Under the pieces are notes generated by a model. The model did no database searches. It saw only the letters and a list, made by a program, of their open reading frames with translations, and had not been told where the DNA came from. From Aequorivita sublithincola DSM 14238 (GTDB taxonomy: Bacteria; Bacteroidota; Bacteroidia; Flavobacteriales; Flavobacteriaceae): a DNA stretch of 64,000 nucleotides. How positions within the stretch are numbered: position 1 is the stretch's first letter; each line of letters begins with the position of its first letter. The stretch covers positions 186,001 to 250,000 of the forward strand of contig NC_018013.1 of assembly GCF_000265385.1 (NCBI RefSeq), in the 5' to 3' direction. Position numbers and translations under genes: made by a program. Below, piece by piece: positions 58,837 through 64,000 of the stretch.

Positions 58837-59841
58837 TTAATTCTTAACAAACTTCTTATTTGCAATTACGCTATTACCATCTAAAATAGTAAGATTATAA
58901 ATTCCTTTATTTAAATTACTCACAATTATACTGTTGTCACTATTAGTTACGCCTTTAGAAATTTGGCGTCCCAACATATCTGAAATTATCATAGAATATT
59001 GGCTTAGGTCTATGCCATTCGTGTTAATGTTTAACTTTTCAGAAGTAGGATTTGGATATATCGAAAAATTAGAGACATCAAAGTCAGAAACGCTAAGAGG
59101 AACAACTGGAAGAGCTAATAATGCACCACCTAAAGGGCTTGCAACGTACAATCCAAAAGCAGGACCATTTGAATTTTGCGAAGGATCTAAAAATCCAGAA
59201 GCTAAAACTGTTAGAGCTGCACCGTCCAATCCTAAAGTTGCCAATGGAGCTTGATATCTAGCAACAGTAACCGCACCAGTTGCATCGGTTACATCAAGAA
59301 CATAATCTGCGGTTGGAAGTTCCAAATATCCTTGAAATTCTGAGTATGAAATATTGTCAACAATAGTTCCAGCGCCAGCGCCAGTTTCAACAACGTCAAC
59401 AGTTGGAGCGTCTGTAGAACCGTGATGTACTAAAACATCTACGTTCGCAGAATTTGAAGCCATTTCACGAGCCATCGGGAAAACTTGCAGTGTTAAAGGT
59501 GGCGCAGGATTGTATCCTGTTGGGCTTGCTATACCGTCTGCGACAACCACATATTTTTCATTTGCCGTAAGTGTAACAGGAACCGTTATTATCGCGTCGC
59601 CCACACTTGTGCTGTTTCCTGGAGCTACAGCTATTTCAATTTGAACACCTGCCGGAAGATCTAAAAACGGAGTTGCTGTTCTAAAAGCAAAATCGTCTAA
59701 GGCAAGGTTGCCATTTATGTAAACATCAACGGTTGATGCAGCCGCATCGGATGAGTTGTGTATCACTTGGACACGTGCTGTTTGTGCAATCGAACTTAAT
59801 GTGAATAAAGCAATTGCGAGAATTGGTAGTACTTTTTTCAT
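58837..59841 (-). CDS. DUF4397 protein with T9SS sorting domain
   Basis: A 334-residue secreted protein. Signal peptide about 1-19 (LSSIAQ). DUF4397 domain (about 20-230): VQVIHNSSDAAASTVDVYIN, NEKYVVVADGIASPTGYN, and a second half VDVLVHHGSTDAPTVDVVET. The final 75 residues are a type A sorting domain (FSIYPNPTSEKLNINTN to NKKFVKN). Displayed on or released from the cell; the function of DUF4397 is unclear. Confidence 0.9.
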   Translation of the reverse strand: MKKVLPILAIALFTLSSIAQTARVQVIHNSSDAAASTVDVYINGNLALDDFAFRTATPFLDLPAGVQIEIAVAPGNSTSVGDAIITVPVTLTANEKYVVVADGIASPTGYNPAPPLTLQVFPMAREMASNSANVDVLVHHGSTDAPTVDVVETGAGAGTIVDNISYSEFQGYLELPTADYVLDVTDATGAVTVARYQAPLATLGLDGAALTVLASGFLDPSQNSNGPAFGLYVASPLGGALLALPVVPLSVSDFDVSNFSIYPNPTSEKLNINTNGIDLSQYSMIISDMLGRQISKGVTNSDNSIIVSNLNKGIYNLTILDGNSVIANKKFVKN

Positions 59842-60062
59842 GATAAATGATTTTTAGTTTGAGTAAAACTACAAAACAAACTATTTTGTTTAATCTTTTT
59901 TCAGAAAAGTTTAACAAAATGAATTTTACACCTGATTAATAGCACTTTATAAATAGGTAAGGATTCTGAACTTTAAGAGTTTTCAATAATTAGGGTGAAA
60001 AACTCATTATTGAGCATAAAGAAAGAGGCTTCCTATAAAGACAGTACCTTTTATATGATACC

Positions 60063-60254
60063 TACGAAAATGCAATAGCAAAGCGAATAAATGGAGTTTT
60101 AAAACAAGAATTTGACATAGCGAAAAACGTCAAGGACTTTGGCATAAAGCAGAAACTTACTATAAAAATATACAACAATGTGAGACCACATTTGTCAAAT
60201 CATATATTGATAGTAATACAAATACACCAACAAAACATATTGAAAAGAAAATAA
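60063..60254 (+). pseudogene. IS3-family transposase remnant (C-terminal end)
   Basis: One frame reads YENAIAKRINGVLKQEFDIA, then KIYNNVRPHLSNHI, the conserved end of the IS3-type rve integrase domain, and stops at 60252-60254. The upstream part (about 59990-60062) is degenerate and has no start. A relic, not active. The rest of 59842-60062 contains no gene. Confidence 0.7.
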
Positions 60255-60266
60255 TACAAATCAAAA

Positions 60267-60296
60267 AACCTGAACAATGAGGTCATTGTTCAGGTT
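60267..60296. terminator. Perfect 14-bp hairpin after the transposase remnant
   Basis: AACCTGAACAATGA (60267-60280) with TCATTGTTCAGGTT (60283-60296), loop of 2. It may be a terminator or an end of the lost IS. Confidence 0.7.
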
Positions 60297-60391
60297 TGAT
60301 TAATAAATTTAATCCTTTAATAATCTGTATCGGTTATTTAGGACTAAACGATGTTTTCCTTAATCTAGAATTTTAAGGAATTTACTCTTAC

Positions 60392-63300
60392 TTACTCTTT
60401 AATCAAGCGTTTCACAGTGCTTGCGTTGTTACCAATTATCTGAACTACATAAACGCCAGAAGCAAGTGATGAAACATCTACTGCTTTTTCACCTTGCATT
60501 GTGCGAAGGTCTGTTGTGTTTACTAGTTTTCCGTTTATGTCATAGATCATCATTTTCTCTAAAGAAATGTTGGTCTTGTTCACAAGGTTAACCACATTGC
60601 TCGCTGGGTTTGGATATAATGCCAAACCTTTGTCCAATGAGTTTTTACCAACACCAATTGTGGTTTCCACAGTAAGTACAAAACTACAAGTAGAAACGTT
60701 TCCGTATTCATCCTCGGCAGTTAGTGTAATGGTGTGTGTTCCATCAGGAAGCGGAGTTCCCACTGCTGGAGACTGGCTTGTGATGGTTACTGGGTCGGTA
60801 CAGTTGTCAACAGCTGTAGCTTCGCCAGTTGCAAAATAGTCTGGCAAGATGTAGAACAAGCCACCAGCTCCTGGATCAACAGTTTGATCTGCTGGGCAGG
60901 TAATTACTGGAGCAAGTTTGTCTACCACATTTACTTCGGCAGTACAAGAGGCAATGTTGCCACTAGCATCACTTACAAACACGGTAATCATTATTGGAGT
61001 TCCAATATCTGCACAGCTAACTGTGGTTACATCTACTGCGATGGTGCTAATTCCACAAGCTTCAACTATATCAGAAAGAAGGCTATAAGGATCGATGGTT
61101 GTAGTTCCATCAGGTCCAAGCTCAACTTCTACAACATTGCCTGTTCCAGCAAGTTCATAGCTAAGATCAAAATTATCTACGCCAGCTGCCCAGCCCCAAC
61201 CGCCAAGATCGTCAAAAGTCCAACGAACTTGGAACGCTGCATTTGCAAAAGCAGAAGCATCAATTGACTCCGTTTGGATGTTTGGAACCAAATCTGCATC
61301 GTAAAGTGCTATTTGTTGCCAAGCTGTTCCATCATAAACCTCAACAGTGAATGTTTGGTCTCCAGATTCCTGGAAAGCAACATCATAGCCAACCAATACA
61401 TTGGTTGCGTCTGTAAGGCCGTATACTGGAGAAGATAAGGAAACTTTATTGGTTTGTCCACTACCAGCTGCGTCATCATTAAAGATTGCTGCGTTGGATG
61501 TGAAATCATCACCAGTAGGCATTGCGCCAGAACCAAAGGTCCAATCTGCAACTCCAGCTAGAATCTCAGTAGACCATCCTGCAGGAACGGTAGTTCCTTC
61601 AAAATCTTCTGTTTCTGAAACTGTTGGATTTGTTCCACAAGTAATTACAGGAGCAATGTTGTCAATAACATTAACTGTTGCAAAACAAGTCGCAGCATTT
61701 CCACTGTCGTCCGTAACCGTAACTTCAACAAGCTTTTCACCTAAATCTGAACAAGTAAAATCTGCTGTGGTATTACCGTTTACAGTAGTTGTATAGTTAC
61801 AAGCTTCCTCCACACTCTGTAAAAGTGTGTTAGGGTCTATACTCGCCATTCCGTTAGCATCAAGAAAAACATCTACTGAGGAAGAAGTTGGGACAACATA
61901 CGTTTGCCCTACGTTTAAGGTTCCTGGAGTCGCTGCAGTTGGTGAATTCCAAGTAAAATCTGGATAGAAAGTACCTGTTCCGCTTAATTGCAAAGATTCG
62001 CCAATTGGAGTACTATTTGGTTCTGAAACACCAATATCTGTTGAAGTTAGACCAGCTGCAACGCCATCTACTGCCGTTAAGCTTCCTTCGTAGCTCAAAA
62101 ACTGAATAACATTTCCATTATTCACTAAAGCGATCGCATCTGGCGAACCATTTTGAATACCCGCTATTTCAAAGTTTACGGCACCAAAACCATTGCCTTC
62201 ATCATCAATAGTTCCGCTTAAATTCACCGTATTGTACTCAGTACCTCCGCTTCCATTATAAAAAACCAATGAATAAGTACTTAAAACCGTACCTGAAGGA
62301 CCAGCAACTTCTACGCCTTCGTCTTCGTCTGTTCCTGCATTATCGTAATGAATTTCATTTATAAAAACTGAAGCGCCAGATGCTTCGCCAAGACAGGTAA
62401 TTATTGGCGCGGTAGTGTCCTGCACAGTAACTGTGGCGGAACAATTTGAAGAATTTCCAGCAGCGTCAGTAACTGTAAGTGTTACAGAGTTAGCGCCTAC
62501 CATAGAACAATCGAAAGTTGAAACATCCAAACTCAAAGAAACAGCGCCACAAAGATCTGAAGAACCGTTATCAACTTCAGACGGGGCAACTGTAACCATT
62601 CCTGTTATCGGGTCAAGTTCAACGGTAATATTTTGGCAAATAGCTACAGGAGCTTCATTATCAATAACGGTTATCAAAAATTGACAAGTTGAATTGTTAT
62701 TATCACTATCAGTTACTGAAAGCGTTACAGTATTAACGCCAACTGGGAAAGTACTTCCGCTTGCAGGTGTTGCCACAATTAATGAAGAAATGTCTCCGTC
62801 TTCAGCATCCATAGCTAGACCAACAAAGCTCACTGCTGCACCACAGGTTCCAGTAACATTGTTTACAGTAATATCTGCTGGGCAAGAAATCATTGGACTA
62901 GAACCAGAGCCAGAACCCGCAAAGGTTTGTCCTGCATTGATAAGACCTGACGAACCAACTACTGGACCGCTCCAAGTAAAATCTGTATAAAGACTGCCTG
63001 TGCCCATAAGTTGAAGTGATTCACCAACTGGCGTAGAACTAGGTTCTGAAACTCCAATATCCGTTGAAGTCATTCCGTTTGCTGCTCCCGAAGTAGCTGC
63101 AAAAGAACCTTCATAACTCAAAAACTGGATTACAGTGTTTCCAGCATCAATCAACGCTAAACCATCTGGAGCTCCATTTTGCATGCCAGAACTTAAAAAC
63201 CAAACTGTTCCAAATCCTGCACCTTCATCTGGAATTGTTCCCGATAGGTTTATAGTTCCATAATCTGTACCATTGGAACCGTTGTACAATTCAACTTTCC

Positions 63301-63457
63301 AGCCGGATAAATCTGTTCCCGCAGGACCAGCAATTTCAAATCCTTCAGCAACATCCGATCCAGCATTATCGTAATGTAATTCATTAATAAAAATAGCTTG
63401 CGCCTGCAAAAGCATCGTTGTTGCAATCAATAAGATTGTTAATGTAATTTTTTTCAT
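60392..63457 (-). CDS. Large multidomain T9SS protein with lamin-tail-like and HYR domains
   Basis: A 1021-residue surface protein. After a signal peptide (about 1-19) come a lamin-tail-like domain (about 20-185, AIFINELHYDNAGSDVAEGF), HYR-type repeats with Cys pairs (about 190-355), a second, similar lamin-tail-like domain (about 360-520, VFINEIHYDNAGTDEDEGVE), another HYR-like module, a jellyroll-like region (about 615-775, DFEGTTVPAGWSTEIL), two more HYR-like repeats, and a type A sorting domain (about 945-1021, LALYPNPASNVVNLVNKT). Probably an adhesin or surface scaffold. The duplication of the first domain is clear. Confidence 0.88.
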   Translation of the reverse strand: MKKITLTILLIATTMLLQAQAIFINELHYDNAGSDVAEGFEIAGPAGTDLSGWKVELYNGSNGTDYGTINLSGTIPDEGAGFGTVWFLSSGMQNGAPDGLALIDAGNTVIQFLSYEGSFAATSGAANGMTSTDIGVSEPSSTPVGESLQLMGTGSLYTDFTWSGPVVGSSGLINAGQTFAGSGSGSSPMISCPADITVNNVTGTCGAAVSFVGLAMDAEDGDISSLIVATPASGSTFPVGVNTVTLSVTDSDNNNSTCQFLITVIDNEAPVAICQNITVELDPITGMVTVAPSEVDNGSSDLCGAVSLSLDVSTFDCSMVGANSVTLTVTDAAGNSSNCSATVTVQDTTAPIITCLGEASGASVFINEIHYDNAGTDEDEGVEVAGPSGTVLSTYSLVFYNGSGGTEYNTVNLSGTIDDEGNGFGAVNFEIAGIQNGSPDAIALVNNGNVIQFLSYEGSLTAVDGVAAGLTSTDIGVSEPNSTPIGESLQLSGTGTFYPDFTWNSPTAATPGTLNVGQTYVVPTSSSVDVFLDANGMASIDPNTLLQSVEEACNYTTTVNGNTTADFTCSDLGEKLVEVTVTDDSGNAATCFATVNVIDNIAPVITCGTNPTVSETEDFEGTTVPAGWSTEILAGVADWTFGSGAMPTGDDFTSNAAIFNDDAAGSGQTNKVSLSSPVYGLTDATNVLVGYDVAFQESGDQTFTVEVYDGTAWQQIALYDADLVPNIQTESIDASAFANAAFQVRWTFDDLGGWGWAAGVDNFDLSYELAGTGNVVEVELGPDGTTTIDPYSLLSDIVEACGISTIAVDVTTVSCADIGTPIMITVFVSDASGNIASCTAEVNVVDKLAPVITCPADQTVDPGAGGLFYILPDYFATGEATAVDNCTDPVTITSQSPAVGTPLPDGTHTITLTAEDEYGNVSTCSFVLTVETTIGVGKNSLDKGLALYPNPASNVVNLVNKTNISLEKMMIYDINGKLVNTTDLRTMQGEKAVDVSSLASGVYVVQIIGNNASTVKRLIKE

Positions 63458-63626
63458 GTGTGTATAATATTTAGTTTAATTAGAAAGACAAGTTTTTAGG
63501 CAGCACTATGGAATGCAAGAATATTCATCGTTTTAAAACGTTTCATAGATAATTTGTAAAAAGTTTTGAGCGCCAAATATAATTTATACCTCCATTATTT
63601 AAAAGTCTAAGAGTATTGGGTTATAA

Positions 63627-64000
63627 TTAGTTTTCAACAGGAATACCCGCATTTTTAATTGCTGCAAAACCTCCTGCAACATCCACAACATTATGAATTC
63701 CGCGACTCTTTAATATTGAAGCCGCAATTACCGAACGATAGCCACCTGCACAATGCACATAAAATTTTTCGTTCTGCGGAAAATCATTCAAATGATTGTT
63801 AAGAAAACCAAGTGGTGCGTGAGTCGCCCCTGGAATATGTTCGTTGGAAAATTCGCCGTCGTTACGAACATCAAAGATTGGAACGTTGTTTTCCATTTCC
63901 TGCTTTAAGGTTTCGGCGTCAACAGATTCTAAAGTATCGATTTCTTTTCCAGCTTCTATCCAGGCTTCAATTCCGCCCTGCAAATAACCAAGCGTTCTAT
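63627..64000 (-). CDS. Rhodanese C-terminal part of an MBL-fold protein (partial)
   Basis: The frame stays open to the right edge, so the protein begins outside. Visible are about 124 residues: the end of one rhodanese-like segment (LGYLQGGIEAWIEAG) and a second rhodanese domain (PIFDVRNDGEFSNEHIPGAT, active-site loop VHCAGGYRS with Cys, then GIHNVVDVAGGFAAIKNAGI). In Bacteroidota this arrangement is typical of metallo-beta-lactamase-fold persulfide dioxygenase/rhodanese proteins in sulfide metabolism. An ATG at 63983 is internal. Confidence 0.8.
   Translation of the reverse strand, partial: RTLGYLQGGIEAWIEAGKEIDTLESVDAETLKQEMENNVPIFDVRNDGEFSNEHIPGATHAPLGFLNNHLNDFPQNEKFYVHCAGGYRSVIAASILKSRGIHNVVDVAGGFAAIKNAGIPVEN

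Noticed and set aside
60734..61267. Plus-strand 177-codon frame inside the large T9SS gene
   Set aside because: Shadow frame opposite a well supported secreted protein; no start context or family resemblance.

Overview
This 64 kb window looks like chromosome from a marine or soil member of the Flavobacteriaceae (Bacteroidota). The DNA is AT-rich. Promoters show the Bacteroidota -7 box TAnnTTTG. Secreted proteins end in type IX secretion (T9SS) sorting domains. Core genes sit in known flavobacterial arrangements (parA-parB-DUF5683-dapB-lepB, and an acyl-CoA carboxylase trio). I see no rRNA, tRNA or CRISPR array.

Region 1 (1-17.3 kb) is accessory DNA. A TPR sensor kinase and a LuxR-type response regulator (959-3282) are followed by small, mostly uncharacterised genes. 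The main observation is a regulon-like promoter design. A palindrome, TTACGG-N4-CCGTAA, occurs ten times between 3358 and 17291, and nine copies have a perfect TAnnTTTG box exactly 21 bp away. The tenth lies between two divergent small genes and has a one-mismatch box at that distance on each side. The palindrome centre would fall near -41.5, as for a class II activator. These promoters head a two-gene unit (DUF4177, YidD-like), a tightly packed ten-gene run at 4114-10432 (small Cys-rich proteins, DUF4236, DUF4407 and other membrane proteins, a transglutaminase-like protein, a thermonuclease), and single genes on the minus strand that include HEPN-like and truncated DUF4238 genes. The neighbouring response regulator is the obvious but unproven candidate for the binding protein.

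Region 2 (15.7-21.3 kb) holds an ECF sigma factor behind a long, structured leader, a decayed S9 peptidase, a field of about a dozen hairpin repeats around a GIY-YIG nuclease gene, a HigA/AbiEii-type toxin-antitoxin pair and a conserved gene of unknown function.

Region 3 (21.3-64 kb) is mostly housekeeping: upp, a TPMT-like methyltransferase, a cytochrome c lipoprotein, a Crp/Fnr regulator, exonuclease III, acyl-CoA carboxylase, signal peptidase, dapB, ParAB, dehydrogenases, a DEAD-box helicase, RdgB, a TrmH-type methyltransferase and a sirtuin. It also contains an 1848-residue protein joining two alpha/beta-hydrolase domains to a CHAT caspase-like protease, three T9SS cargo proteins, a possible MITE and an IS3 remnant. 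The window ends inside an MBL-fold/rhodanese gene.
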